From positions 124,001-188,000 of the forward strand of contig JAHDFD010000003.1 of NCBI GenBank assembly GCA_020628375.1: DNA of 64,000 nt. The letters run 5' to 3'. Source of the DNA: Chitinophagales bacterium (GTDB taxonomy: Bacteria; Bacteroidota; Bacteroidia; Chitinophagales; UBA2359). Position 1 is the first letter of the stretch, and every line of letters begins with the position of its first letter. Positions 1 through 10,188 of this stretch are shown here, piece after piece. A program made the translations under genes and the position numbers. The notes under the pieces are model-generated. The model searched no databases. It saw nothing but the letters and a program-made list of their open reading frames with translations, and was not told the origin of the DNA.

Positions 1-60
1 GCGAACCGCAGCTAATAAAGGCTCTTCATCATCGAACAATCCTACTAAATATCTATGCAT
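1..60 (-). CDS. actD: ActD (DUF3341), N-terminal fragment
   Basis: The first 20 codons of a gene that runs off the left edge. The translation from the ATG at 60 begins MHRYLVGLFDDEEPLLAA, which matches the start of DUF3341 proteins, the ActD subunit of alternative complex III. It follows actC on the same strand with about 50 bases between, the usual actABCD order. ActD is a small membrane-anchored subunit of the quinol-oxidising complex. The identification rests on 20 residues plus gene order. Confidence 0.8.
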   Translation of the reverse strand, partial: MHRYLVGLFDDEEPLLAAVR

Positions 61-110
61 CTTTAAATAATTGATAATTGATAAACGATAATTGATCTTC
101 AGTAAATCAA

Positions 111-1622
111 TTAATTTTCCTTGTCTTTACGGTAAGCTGGTGAAGCGCCACCTAAACCATAATCAATACCACCTTCAGCTTTATCCTCTTCAGCTTGTTT
201 TGCCAAATACTGGTCTCCCATTGATTTCAAAATAGATTTAACCTCAGCGATCGCTACTACCGGGAAGAATTTACAGAATAATAAGAACAGCGTCATGAAG
301 ATTCCCATTGTTCCTACATAAATACCTACTTCAACCCATGTTGGTGAATAATATGACCAACTTGAAGGAATGAAATCACGGTGAACTGAAGTTACAATAA
401 TTACGAAACGCTCGAACCACATACCAATGTTAATAAAGATCGACATGATAAAGGTAACAGCGATATTTCTACGCATCTTTTTAAACCAGAAAATCTGAGG
501 TGAAATAACATTACAAGTCATCATTGCCCAGTATGCCCACCAGTAAGGTGCAGGTTCAACGCCCATTAATGGTCCGAAAATAACCGGATCTGCAATACGG
601 TTATTCTGGAACACGAACTGCTCGTAAACGTTTCCTGAATAGAATGCCATGAAAAGCTCTGTTAAGTAGGCAACCCCTACAATAGAACCAGTCATTAAGA
701 TTACTTTATTCATCGACTCGATGTGTGCTATAGTAATATAGTCTTTCAAGCCCATTACCACACGTGCGATCAACATTAGTGTTAATACCATCGCAAAACC
801 AGAGAAGATCGCTCCGGCAACGAAGTAGGGTGGGAAGATCGTTGTATGCCAACCTGGAATAACCGAAGTTGCGAAGTCAAAGGATACAATAGAGTGTACC
901 GAAAGTACTAATGGTGTACATAAACCTGCAAGGATCAAAGCTAACGATTCAAAACGTTGCCATTGCTTAGCGGTTCCTGTCCAGCCAAAACTTAAAGCAT
1001 TATATATTTTGCGTCTTATTCCGGTAGCTCTGTCACGAATAGTAGCAAAGTCAGGTAAAAGCCCTGAATACCAGAATAAAAGCGATACTGTAAAATAAGT
1101 TGAGATCGCGAATACGTCCCATAAAAGCGGAGAGTTGAAGTTAGGCCATAATGAATTCAAGCCTTCGCCACCACGTGAGTTCGGATAAGGAAAGATAAAG
1201 AATCCGTTCCATAAACGTCCCATATGGATCAGTGGGAATAGACCGGCACATATTACGGCGAAAATGGTCATCGCCTCAGCCGCGCGGTTAACCCCTGTAC
1301 GCCACTTCTGACGGAAGATCAATAGAATCGCAGAGATTAGTGTACCTGCGTGTCCGATACCTACCCACCAAACGAAATTGGTAATATCCCAAGCCCATCC
1401 GATGGTTTTGTTCAATCCCCAAGTTCCAATTCCTTTCCAGATAGTCCATGCAATAGAAAGCACTCCTATAACGGCAAAGGTCGCACTAATTAAAAAGCCA
1501 ATGATAAACATGGGCGTTGGTGCACTCTCCACTGGCCCACAAATATCATTAGATATATCTGTGTAGGTTTTGCTACCAGTGATCAATGGATCCCGAACGG
1601 GAGAAGTATAACCTGCTGACAT
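111..1622 (-). CDS. actC: ActC, NrfD-like integral membrane subunit of alternative complex III
   Basis: A 503-residue polytopic membrane protein of the NrfD/PsrC family, with about ten hydrophobic segments spread from residue 40 to 470. In alternative complex III, ActC holds the quinol-binding site and passes electrons to the iron-sulfur subunit ActB. The length is normal for ActC of Bacteroidota. It lies between actB and actD on one strand, about 85 bases after actB. The ATG at 1622 gives a sensible start, with a short hydrophilic N terminus before the first membrane segment. Family and role are clear from the sequence and gene order. Confidence 0.93.
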   Translation of the reverse strand: MSAGYTSPVRDPLITGSKTYTDISNDICGPVESAPTPMFIIGFLISATFAVIGVLSIAWTIWKGIGTWGLNKTIGWAWDITNFVWWVGIGHAGTLISAILLIFRQKWRTGVNRAAEAMTIFAVICAGLFPLIHMGRLWNGFFIFPYPNSRGGEGLNSLWPNFNSPLLWDVFAISTYFTVSLLFWYSGLLPDFATIRDRATGIRRKIYNALSFGWTGTAKQWQRFESLALILAGLCTPLVLSVHSIVSFDFATSVIPGWHTTIFPPYFVAGAIFSGFAMVLTLMLIARVVMGLKDYITIAHIESMNKVILMTGSIVGVAYLTELFMAFYSGNVYEQFVFQNNRIADPVIFGPLMGVEPAPYWWAYWAMMTCNVISPQIFWFKKMRRNIAVTFIMSIFINIGMWFERFVIIVTSVHRDFIPSSWSYYSPTWVEVGIYVGTMGIFMTLFLLFCKFFPVVAIAEVKSILKSMGDQYLAKQAEEDKAEGGIDYGLGGASPAYRKDKEN

Positions 1623-1707
1623 ACTTATTATTTTTTATTGCTCAGATCTTGAATTTCAGATAATTTGCACATCGAAATTCAAATTCCAATAGTTTTTTTA
1701 TTTTGAA

Positions 1708-4700
1708 TTATGAATGATGTCCGTGATCGCCTCCATGACCATCGTCGTGATGACCATCATGGTGTCCGCCATGCTTCACTTCCCCTTCATTCAATTTTTC
1801 ATCAATATTACGAACTTTAGTTAAGTAGCTAACCGATGACTTCACGTTTAATGCTTCTAATAAAACATAAGCACGATCATCGTTTTTCAACTTAGTTGTT
1901 TCGCTGTTTTTATCATTTATATCTCCGAAAGAAATAGCTCCTGTTGCACAAGCAGCCTGACAAGCTGTTTTTACATCACCATCTTTCAAAGGTTTCTTTC
2001 CTTTTTTAGCTTCTAATTTAGCTACCTGTATTTTCTGAACACAGAAAGAACATTTTTCAATAACCCCACGAGAACGAACAGTAACATCCGGATTCAAGAC
2101 CATACGGCTAAGGTTATCTGCCAATACAAACTCATCGTTCGTTGCCCCGGAAGAAGCGTAGAAACTATCTGCACCCTGATAATCGTACCAGTTGAAACGA
2201 CGTACTTTATAAGGACAGTTGTTCGCGCAGTAACGCGTTCCGATACAACGGTTGTAAGTCATTTGGTTCAATCCTTCTGAACTATGGTTGGTAGCATTTA
2301 CCGGACAAACATTTTCACATGGAGCATTATCGCAGTGCTGACACATCATTGGTTGGAATGCAACATGTGGATTTTCACCATACGGATCATTTTCTTTATC
2401 GAAAGAATAGTAACGATCTATACGCATCCAGTGCATTTCGTGAGCTCTGAATACTTCATTCTTTCCAACTATTGGAATATTATTTTCTACATTACAAGCA
2501 ACAGTACAGGCATTACATCCAATGCAGGCATTCAAATCAATTGCCATTCCCCAGTGATGCCCCTGCTTTAACTGATCGTCCCAACCAGGATATAGATCAA
2601 CCATGTGTACATGGCTGTGGTTTCCTGATTTATGATCTTCTTTATATTCTTTTAAGCTTGTTTCTTTAATTATTTCACGGTGATTACCCATTGCATCCAC
2701 ATCTTCAGGATTCAATGAATAATGTGTTTGTGTTTGAGGTAAAGGATAACCTGAACCAACTTTTTCTGCAGTTGCTCCGGTTACAACATAGTTAAACGTA
2801 TCTCCATCAAAACTAACGAATGGGAATAAGTTCTGTCCTGTAACACAATGCTCAGAACCCGGTTTAGTACGTCCATAACCTAAGGCTACAGCAATAACGT
2901 TGCTTTTTAATCCCGGCTGAACAGTTATTGGTAATTCAACAGATTTACCACCGGCACTGATCTTGATAATATCGTTATCCTCCCATCCATTATCGGCAGC
3001 CATTTTCTTAGAAACTACTGCTACATTATCCCAACAAACTTTAGTAATTGCATCAGGAGCTTCCTGTAAGTAAGGGTTATTGGCATATCTACCATCCCCC
3101 ATTGTTTCAGATTCGTATAAAACAACTTCTACTCCTCCTGACTTAATGTTATTAATGGCAGATTGTGCAGATGAAAGTGCGCTTCCATTGAAACGAACAA
3201 CAGCCGGAGCTGCAATTTCATATTCATTTACCTCTTCTTGATGTCCTTCGGCATGCCCTTCTCCGTGATGTCCATGATCGTGATCATCGTAATGTTCATC
3301 ATTGTGATCATGATCGCTTCCATGATGCGCATGATCATCGGCATGGTTAGCAGACATTTTAGTTGCTACTGCTGCATTTGAACCGTCGTGTAATAAGTTC
3401 AACCATTTCTCTTCATTACCAGAAAATCTTTCACGCATGAAGTCGTAGTATGACTTATTATATCCAGACCAAGCCAAAAGGCTTTCCTCCATTGATCTTG
3501 TATCGAATAAAGGTGCTATTGTTGGCTGAATAATATTCAAAGTACCTTTAACCGGCTCAACATCTCCCCAAGATTCCAAATAATGATTAGCAGGTGCTAA
3601 ATATTTACAAAACTCCGAAGTTTCATCTTCTCTGTCGCTGAAAGAGATAGAAGTCCCAACTCTTTTTAAGCCGGCTACGAACTTATCTGCTTCAAAGTAA
3701 TCATAAGCCGGGTTTACATTGTTGATAAGAACAGCATCTACTCTTCCGCTATTCATGTCATCAACCAATTTATTCATTGCTTTATCATCTCCCTGACTCA
3801 TCATGATCGGGTGACTGAAATCAATTGTATTTCCGAAGCTATTCAATTTATCATTGATCGCATTCACAACTAATTGAACATTTACATCGTTAGAAGCGCT
3901 CACAACTAAAGCCTTCCCACGTGCTGCTTTCAACGCTGCTCCTGCTTTCTTGATGGTTTTCTTGGTGTAGTCATCTAATTGAGCTGAAGAATTTGCGCTT
4001 CCACCAACAGCCTTCAATAACTCTAAAGCTACAGCGCCTGCCTGACTTGGTGAAATTGATGCACGATAATCAGCTGCTGCACCTGCTGATGTAACAAACG
4101 ACTCAAACTGAAAATGTTTAGACATCGTAACGTGATGAGCCGATACTTTTCTTGTTTTAATATAATCGGCAGTCTGACGGGTAGTTAAACCGAAAGTGTT
4201 TAAGAAATCACATTCTATACCAACGATTACTTCTGCCTTATCGAATAAATAAGAAGGCATTACTCTTTTTCCGAACGACTTTTCGTTAGCTTCAAGGATA
4301 CCAGCGTTTGAACAAGCATCGTAAGTTACTACTTTTAAACGAGGGAAACGATCTAAAACTGCTTGCGTTGAAGGTGAAGCTATTGTAGAAGTCAGTAGAA
4401 CAGCATTAGAAGCTGAACGTAATTTACCACTCACTTCAGTATCTAACTGACGCCAGTTTACTTTTGCGCCATTCGACTTAGGTGTTTTTAAACGTGCATT
4501 ATCATACAAGCTTACTACTGAAGCTTGTGCACGCGCACTTGTCCCACCCTGTGTAATTGAAGAAAGATCATTTCCTTCGACCTTGATTGGACGACCTTCA
4601 CGTGTTTTAACCAATACACTACAGAAATCTTTTCCATTAACGAAAGAAGATGCATAGTAAGTTGGCATACTTGGCAGTATCTGCTCCGGCTTATCTACGT

Positions 4701-4929
4701 AAGGAATTGCTTTACGTAATGGAATTTCACAACTTGCTGCGATGGTTGCAGCTGCTGTACTGAAGCCCAACATTTTAAGAAAATCGCGACGTGGTGCTTT
4801 AGCTTTTTCAGCTTTACTAAGCGTATTCGCCAATGGCAGTTTTTCAGGAAACTCATCATGAGCCTTTTGCTGAAATTCAGGTGAGTTTTCTAATTCTTCG
4901 TAACTTTTCCAATACTTCTTAGTATCCAT
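1708..4929 (-). CDS. actB: ActB, iron-sulfur subunit of alternative complex III
   Basis: A 1073-residue fusion of a molybdopterin-oxidoreductase-like domain (roughly residues 90-780) and a ferredoxin-like domain (about 800-1010). Near residues 46-67 is the Tat-variant signal typical of this family (RRDFLKMLGFS followed by a hydrophobic stretch). The ferredoxin part shows four cysteine clusters, including CIGCNACTVAC, CQHCDNAPCENVC and CIGTRYCANNC. Known ActB proteins have lost molybdenum and keep only iron-sulfur clusters. Unusual here are two His/Asp-rich stretches, at about residues 526-563 between the domains and at the extreme C terminus, likely metal-binding. It sits between actA and actC. 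Confidence 0.93.
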   Translation of the reverse strand: MDTKKYWKSYEELENSPEFQQKAHDEFPEKLPLANTLSKAEKAKAPRRDFLKMLGFSTAAATIAASCEIPLRKAIPYVDKPEQILPSMPTYYASSFVNGKDFCSVLVKTREGRPIKVEGNDLSSITQGGTSARAQASVVSLYDNARLKTPKSNGAKVNWRQLDTEVSGKLRSASNAVLLTSTIASPSTQAVLDRFPRLKVVTYDACSNAGILEANEKSFGKRVMPSYLFDKAEVIVGIECDFLNTFGLTTRQTADYIKTRKVSAHHVTMSKHFQFESFVTSAGAAADYRASISPSQAGAVALELLKAVGGSANSSAQLDDYTKKTIKKAGAALKAARGKALVVSASNDVNVQLVVNAINDKLNSFGNTIDFSHPIMMSQGDDKAMNKLVDDMNSGRVDAVLINNVNPAYDYFEADKFVAGLKRVGTSISFSDREDETSEFCKYLAPANHYLESWGDVEPVKGTLNIIQPTIAPLFDTRSMEESLLAWSGYNKSYYDFMRERFSGNEEKWLNLLHDGSNAAVATKMSANHADDHAHHGSDHDHNDEHYDDHDHGHHGEGHAEGHQEEVNEYEIAAPAVVRFNGSALSSAQSAINNIKSGGVEVVLYESETMGDGRYANNPYLQEAPDAITKVCWDNVAVVSKKMAADNGWEDNDIIKISAGGKSVELPITVQPGLKSNVIAVALGYGRTKPGSEHCVTGQNLFPFVSFDGDTFNYVVTGATAEKVGSGYPLPQTQTHYSLNPEDVDAMGNHREIIKETSLKEYKEDHKSGNHSHVHMVDLYPGWDDQLKQGHHWGMAIDLNACIGCNACTVACNVENNIPIVGKNEVFRAHEMHWMRIDRYYSFDKENDPYGENPHVAFQPMMCQHCDNAPCENVCPVNATNHSSEGLNQMTYNRCIGTRYCANNCPYKVRRFNWYDYQGADSFYASSGATNDEFVLADNLSRMVLNPDVTVRSRGVIEKCSFCVQKIQVAKLEAKKGKKPLKDGDVKTACQAACATGAISFGDINDKNSETTKLKNDDRAYVLLEALNVKSSVSYLTKVRNIDEKLNEGEVKHGGHHDGHHDDGHGGDHGHHS

Positions 4930-4992
4930 TGGTTCAATTAAGGTTATTGAATTAACTATAAACGTTTATAAAGTAGCCGTTAACCGGTTTGA

Positions 4993-6273
4993 TTAATAGT
5001 GACACTTCTGGCATTCTAAACCACCGATATCCTGAACGGTTACTTTAGATTTATCGCCATCTTTTATTGCCTTGTGTAGTTTTTCGTAATGGTGCAGATA
5101 GTAATCATTTCCGCTAAAATTAATTTCTTGATTACGGTGACATTCGATACACCAACCCATTGATAATTCGGAATGTTGTTCAACAACTTTCATTTCCTGA
5201 ATTTCACCGTGGCAAGTCTGACATTCTAAACCACCTGCATTTACGTGCTGTGCGTGATTGAAGTAAACGTGATCTGGTAAATTGTGAATACGAATCCACT
5301 CAATCGGTTTTTGCTCGTATCCTTCGATATATTTCTGACCTTCCGGGTCCCAACCTACAGCTTCATAAATCTTAGCAATTTCTTTGGTTCCGTATTCTGG
5401 TCCTTCTTTGATCGATTTGTGGCAGTTCATACAAACATTCACCGATGGAATAACCGCCGACTTACCTTTATTTGCTCCAGAGTGGCAATATTGGCAATCA
5501 ATTTCCCATTTCCCTGCGTGTAATGCGTGAGAGAATTTGATCGGCTGATCTGGCTGATAGCCCTGCATATAACCTAAACTAGTCGCATTATCATAAGTTG
5601 TATAACTTAAGAAACCGAATAATAACAAAGTAGCTGCTAATCTGAACCAACGATTACCTAATACTGTAGAAAGTGTAACAGGTTCAGCAGGTGCTTCCCC
5701 GTCTTTCTCACGTACCATTGAGTCTAATGACTTGATCAATCGACCTAAAGCGAATAAGATACCTAATAATAATAAGGTAACGACGCCTATGAAAATATTT
5801 GCCGGTGTGAATGCGAAAGTATCTTCTTCACCTTTATCATCTTGAGAACTATCAGTTGTTCCTTCATCTGTTTTAACAACAGGAAACATTTCTTCAACCT
5901 TGATATAAGTTAAGGTTGCATCAATGTCTTCGTCTTTCAACATTGGGAAGGCAGTCATGATAGAAGCATCGTAAGCTGCTGCTTTTTGAGCCAATGCATC
6001 TCCGGATTTAACCAATGCCTGGTTATTCTTTATCCATTTGTAGAGCCATTCGCGCTCATATTTGTCATAAACTCCAGCTAAAGGCGGACCAATTAACTTA
6101 GCGTTTACCTTATGGCACGACGCACAGTTATTCTCCCAGATCTTTAAACCTTTCTGGTATTCAGGCGATGCTTCTGCTTCAGCGCGAGATGCAAAATCCT
6201 GAGCATCAACGGTTTGAACACCTAAAACAACAAAGCAAAATATGAAAACGAACTTCTGAAGTACTGACACCAT
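4993..6273 (-). CDS. actA: ActA, multihaem cytochrome c subunit of alternative complex III
   Basis: About 426 residues with six CXXCH haem motifs: CASCH in an N-terminal monohaem cytochrome c domain, then CQYCH, CMNCH, CQTCH, CIECH and CQKCH in the pentahaem part. This is the ActA arrangement with a fused cytochrome c. A signal peptide (VLQKFVFIFCFVVLG) precedes the mature protein, and a further membrane anchor lies between the cytochrome c and pentahaem parts. I chose the ATG at 6273, just before the signal peptide. 6306 is an alternative, and the frame stays open to 6441 without obvious coding character. First gene of the act operon. Confidence 0.9.
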   Translation of the reverse strand: MVSVLQKFVFIFCFVVLGVQTVDAQDFASRAEAEASPEYQKGLKIWENNCASCHKVNAKLIGPPLAGVYDKYEREWLYKWIKNNQALVKSGDALAQKAAAYDASIMTAFPMLKDEDIDATLTYIKVEEMFPVVKTDEGTTDSSQDDKGEEDTFAFTPANIFIGVVTLLLLGILFALGRLIKSLDSMVREKDGEAPAEPVTLSTVLGNRWFRLAATLLLFGFLSYTTYDNATSLGYMQGYQPDQPIKFSHALHAGKWEIDCQYCHSGANKGKSAVIPSVNVCMNCHKSIKEGPEYGTKEIAKIYEAVGWDPEGQKYIEGYEQKPIEWIRIHNLPDHVYFNHAQHVNAGGLECQTCHGEIQEMKVVEQHSELSMGWCIECHRNQEINFSGNDYYLHHYEKLHKAIKDGDKSKVTVQDIGGLECQKCHY

Positions 6274-7130
6274 ACGTGTAGAATGATTGTAATATTTCCC
6301 TAACATTGTCAGAGTTTTGTAAAAAAGTGGTGCAAAATTACAACACAAGACATTCTGGTGGTAATTACTTGAACTATTTTTCACTATATTTTTTTTAGAA
6401 ATCTTTAACATAATCAGATTTAATTGAAAAAAACACCACAATTTGGTAATTTAAGGTAGATTATTCTGCTATTTTTTACTTAATCAATCAAATTCAAAGT
6501 CGATTAATACAGACTTTCGACTACCACAAATTACTACTTCAACACTTAATAAAGTAGTAAAGCTCATTATTGAACAGACAATTATTTTCTTGTCTAAAAT
6601 TTGATATAAAAACCAGGTAATTCTTTACACCAAAATTTTAATGATTTTATTATTCAGCTTTTACATGAGTTATTGAAGTGGTATTTAATGAAACTATCAA
6701 GTTGTGATTTACGTAATATGCTGTAGTTTTTTGGTAGAAAAATTAAGTTGAATTAAGAGTATGTTTAAATTTCTGTCAACTGAAAAACAATATTTCATGA
6801 ACCTGATTTTGAAAAATCGTATTTATTCAGCTTATATAAACGCACACAATTTTTCTTATTCAGAACCACAAACTATTGATTTTCTATTTAAAATAATTTT
6901 TAAACATACTCTAATATGTGAGCTATATCTACTGTCTTTTCTTTTACATAAGTTCGCTTAACATTTTCTTTTTGCTAAAAAAACGGCTGATGTTCAAATG
7001 AAATAATAAGTTCTGATAAAAATGTATTAATTTCAACATTCACAAACAGTTTCATCTGTTCTTCTATAGGCAAGACCAAAACCTACTTCCCATAATGGTT
7101 ATTTTTTAACAGTTGGTTAATTTTCTATTC
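6274..7130. other. Long AT-rich intergenic region upstream of the act operon
   Basis: Between the divergent starts of actA and the secreted protein at 7131. It should contain both promoters. I see only a weak inverted repeat (AAAGTC/GACTTT near 6497-6518) and a 66-codon open frame at 6761-6961 with no recognisable features, which I do not call a gene. Confidence 0.4.
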
Positions 7131-8699
7131 ATGAGAAAAAATTTACTTTATTTTTTAGGATTGATTTTCTCTATTTCTGTAAGTGCGCAATGCGTTGATA
7201 ACGGCAATTACTGGAATGAAAGCTGGGTATCTTGTCAAACCAGTCAAAATCCTAATTCTATAAGAGGAAACACGCATTGGATACTTTATGAATTCCATGA
7301 GAATCACAACATTGATTCTACTTATATATGGAATGCCAATCGTGCAGGAGAAAGTGGCTGGGGCGCTAAAGATGTAGTTATAGATTATTCTGAAGATGGA
7401 AACACTTGGATAGAGTTGGGAAGCTACACTTTTCCGCAAGCAAACGAAAGTGCCAATTATAGTGGATTCTTAGGACCTATATTCAATGGTGTTTCAGTTA
7501 ATAAAATATTGATAACCATACTTTCAACACACGACAATAGTTTGTGTGCTTCTATAGCCGAAGTACAATTCAGAGTTGATTGTCTGAATACCTGGTATCA
7601 GGATGCTGATAATGATGGACTGGGTAATGATCTAGTAATGTTAGAACAGTGTGAACAACCAGTTGGCTATGTAAGTAATAGTGATGATCGTTGTGATAAT
7701 GGTGCTTTAGGCTGGGAAGATGCTTTGACTATATTTGATGATAGCGGCTGTACCAATTGCCATAATACTAATGCAACTAGTGGTCTTAACTTAACAACTT
7801 ATGCAAGCTTCTTAAATGGTGGCAACCAATGTAGTGATTTGGCAAGCGGAACAATTTTGACCGATATCATTACTAATGGTTTTACTTGTTCGGGTGGGTA
7901 TGTTGCCCCTATGAATGGAAGTAGTTACGCTGCTGGTGCTGTTGATGCTGATGAATTGGCAACCTTACAGGCATGGATAGATGGTGGAGCACCTGAGTTT
8001 TGTGAAGACTATTGCTTCAATGGTGCTTGTACTGCTAATATTCAGCTTAAATTCTTCTTAGAAGGTCCTTATGATCCGATTCTTGGGGAAATGGTTACCG
8101 ATCTGAATAGTGCCAACCTTATTCCACTTAATCAGCCTTATAATGTAGCACCTTTCAATTATAATGGCGGTGAAAGCGTTGCAAGTTATCCTTCTCCATC
8201 AATTGTTGACTGGGTATTCATTCAGGCAAGAGATATTAATAATTGGGATACGGTAATTGAAAGCAGGGCTTGTTTTGTATTGAAAGATGGGACTTTGATG
8301 GATATAGACGGAAGCACTGGTGTGAACTTCTATACATTAGATGAAAATACCCGTTATCGTTTCGCGGTTTATCATAAAAGTCATTTAGGAATTTTAAGTG
8401 CTTCAGATATGGATATCCCAACTTCAGGAGTATATGATTTCACTAACTCTTCAGCAATGACTGAGGGCATATCACAAACGACATTAGTGGGCAGTATTTA
8501 TGCTTTACATGCAGGAGATTATGATAATAATGGAATTATCAACAATCAGGACTTTAACTTATGGACGACTAATGCAGCTGTTGTTAACCAGTATGTACAT
8601 TGGGATGGTGATTGCAATACAGTAGCGAATAATCAGGATTTCAACCTTTGGAATGTGAATAAGAGTAAGGTTGGTGAGACGAGTATTTACCTTCCGTAA
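7131..8699 (+). CDS. Secreted protein with cytochrome-c-like motif and dockerin-like C-terminal repeats
   Basis: 522 residues. The ATG at 7131 directly precedes a signal peptide (MRKNLLYFLGLIFSISVSA), so the upstream in-frame TTG at 7113 is not used. Residues about 20-150 resemble a discoidin/sugar-binding domain. A CTNCHNTNA motif near residue 208, in a segment resembling small cytochrome c domains of surface proteins, could bind haem. From about residue 300 comes a module shared with the protein at 16393-17475: a VDWVF segment, an HLGIL segment, and two calcium-binding-like repeats (GDYDNNGIINNQDFN and a later DGDCNTVANNQDF). No type IX sorting tail is visible. Probably exported; function unknown. 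Confidence 0.7.
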   Translation: MRKNLLYFLGLIFSISVSAQCVDNGNYWNESWVSCQTSQNPNSIRGNTHWILYEFHENHNIDSTYIWNANRAGESGWGAKDVVIDYSEDGNTWIELGSYTFPQANESANYSGFLGPIFNGVSVNKILITILSTHDNSLCASIAEVQFRVDCLNTWYQDADNDGLGNDLVMLEQCEQPVGYVSNSDDRCDNGALGWEDALTIFDDSGCTNCHNTNATSGLNLTTYASFLNGGNQCSDLASGTILTDIITNGFTCSGGYVAPMNGSSYAAGAVDADELATLQAWIDGGAPEFCEDYCFNGACTANIQLKFFLEGPYDPILGEMVTDLNSANLIPLNQPYNVAPFNYNGGESVASYPSPSIVDWVFIQARDINNWDTVIESRACFVLKDGTLMDIDGSTGVNFYTLDENTRYRFAVYHKSHLGILSASDMDIPTSGVYDFTNSSAMTEGISQTTLVGSIYALHAGDYDNNGIINNQDFNLWTTNAAVVNQYVHWDGDCNTVANNQDFNLWNVNKSKVGETSIYLP

Positions 8700-8717
8700 A
8701 TCGAGAAAAGTTAAAAG

Positions 8718-8844
8718 AAGTGGTAAGATTATTAATCTTCGCAGGAACGTCTGGCGACAATGACTTTCCGTTTCTCTAATGGTTCGTTATTGTGATAAAA
8801 ATCAAGCTCAGGCCGACACAATCCATGTTTGATTTTACCACTTT
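8718..8844. repeat. Inverted repeat enclosing about 110 bases
   Basis: Perfect 9-base arms AAGTGGTAA (8718-8726) and TTACCACTT (8836-8844) bracket a non-coding spacer between the secreted protein and the exosortase gene. A T-run follows the right arm. It could be a small mobile-element remnant (MITE-like) or a large-loop terminator for the gene ending at 8699. I cannot decide between these. Confidence 0.35.
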
Positions 8845-8928
8845 TTTAGCGACACTCTAAAACAGCACAATAATTTGATTATTAAGCATTTGTATTGTAT
8901 ATTTACTTCATTATTTACCTAGTTTGGA

Positions 8929-9459
8929 TTGACAAAGAAAAATACAATTTCTGATAAAAACTTGAAGATTAATATTAACGTATTAGTCTTCAAGTTTTTT
9001 GGATATATGCTTCTGTTTTATCTGACTTGGCCTACTGATCTTTTTCAAGATTATATAGTAAAGCCAGTATCAGTATTCTTTGCTTTTACTAGTACCATGT
9101 TATTAAACTTCCTATCTTATCCAGCTAAACAAATAGTTAGTTCAATAGGTCAAGATAACTTTACTATTAGTATTCAGAATGGCTGTGATGGAATAGAAGG
9201 GTTAGCGCTTCTTTTAGTTGCTATACTTATTTACCCTACCTCAATTAAAGACAAAATAACAGGTATTCTACTTGGTTCAATGGCATTAGTGCTTGTCAAT
9301 ATTCTTCGTATTTTAAATCTATATTTATTTAAAATTCATTTCCCCCATTTATTTGAGTTTTTCCATGTAACTTTTTGGCAGGTACTATTCATTAGTATTA
9401 CAGTGCTGACTTTATTTATTTGGGTAAAATGGACTAACAAACGTAATACTACTTCATGA
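8929..9459 (+). CDS. Exosortase/archaeosortase family transpeptidase (XrtH-like)
   Basis: A 176-residue membrane protein with the exosortase catalytic triad: Cys86 in NGCDGIEG, Arg127 in VNILRILNLY and His146 in FHVTFWQ. Exosortases cleave C-terminal sorting signals of exported proteins in the inner membrane. A protein with the matching type of signal (PTVGEWG) lies 2.4 kb downstream, which suggests the XrtH class; I did not place the subclass more exactly. The start is the TTG at 8929, because a stop codon (8920-8922) lies immediately upstream in frame and the first ATG would remove part of the first membrane segment. The stop overlaps the next start by four bases. Confidence 0.85.
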   Translation: MTKKNTISDKNLKININVLVFKFFGYMLLFYLTWPTDLFQDYIVKPVSVFFAFTSTMLLNFLSYPAKQIVSSIGQDNFTISIQNGCDGIEGLALLLVAILIYPTSIKDKITGILLGSMALVLVNILRILNLYLFKIHFPHLFEFFHVTFWQVLFISITVLTLFIWVKWTNKRNTTS

Positions 9460-10118
9460 ATAAACAGTTACTTTTAAAAAGTTCCTACTTCCTGATCCTG
9501 TATGTTTCACTCAGCTTATTGATTCAACAAACTCCTCTAAAAAAAGCACTGCCCGTTTTCTATTGTGCAATAGGAAACACTTTTAATAGTACATTTTACA
9601 ATGGTGGGGAAATTTCATTCAGAAATATAACTGATGAAGAAAGAATAGGAAAAAGAAAAGCAGAGTATGAAAAATATGATGTTCTGATGATCTTTATGAG
9701 TCAACAACAGAAAGAAAAAGCAAGAGAAAAAGCAAGGATTGCAGGAAGAAAAACTACAGAAATAACACCTATGCAATTCACAATCAATAGTTGGAATAAC
9801 CTTGGTATCTTTATCGTATATTTTACGAGTCTAATAATTGTATCTTCTGTGAATTTAAAGAAAAAGACAATTTCTTTCTCTTTTGGTTTAGTGCTGATAA
9901 TTCTATTTATTTCCATAAAAAATTGGTTTTCCCAAAGTGTAAAGTTTGCAGAGAATTACCCAAGATTTCAAGCAGGTATTGAATCTGAGACAGGCCTTAA
10001 AATAGCCCACCAAATTTATCTATTAGTCAATTTTATGGGCTTTGGTTTATTGATAGTTTCGACAATATGGGTGTTACTTATTGGCAATTCGTTAATAAAA
10101 AAGCCTGAATCGTTATAA
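9456..10118 (+). CDS. Exosortase-associated membrane protein
   Basis: 220 residues with an N-terminal membrane segment (residues 7-25), a hydrophilic loop of about 100 residues rich in Lys, Glu and Arg, and three C-terminal membrane segments. It is translationally coupled to the exosortase through an ATGA overlap at 9456-9459. Small membrane proteins encoded next to exosortases are a known class, and the position and topology fit that role. The function is unproven. The last codons (KKPESL) lie inside a hairpin that probably terminates the opposing gene. Confidence 0.65.
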   Translation: MNKQLLLKSSYFLILYVSLSLLIQQTPLKKALPVFYCAIGNTFNSTFYNGGEISFRNITDEERIGKRKAEYEKYDVLMIFMSQQQKEKAREKARIAGRKTTEITPMQFTINSWNNLGIFIVYFTSLIIVSSVNLKKKTISFSFGLVLIILFISIKNWFSQSVKFAENYPRFQAGIESETGLKIAHQIYLLVNFMGFGLLIVSTIWVLLIGNSLIKKPESL

Positions 10119-10131
10119 AACGACCCAGGCG
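10097..10131 (-). terminator. Rho-independent terminator for the minus-strand gene, overlapping a plus-strand coding end
   Basis: On the minus strand GCCTG (10126-10130) and CAGGC (10103-10107) pair, with inner TCG/CGA pairs, followed by six T. It terminates the gene at 10189-11601 while its DNA also encodes the last residues of the gene ending at 10118. The same hairpin family recurs at 11831-11865 and 15482-15518. Confidence 0.7.
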
Positions 10132-10188
10132 AATACAACAAAATATTTTGAAATAGCTTTATGCCTATTCCCTAAAAGTTGTTTCTTT

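Noticed and set aside
6761-6961. 66-codon frame as a small protein gene
   Set aside because: AT-rich sequence, no recognisable start context, no motif; composition as in the surrounding non-coding DNA.
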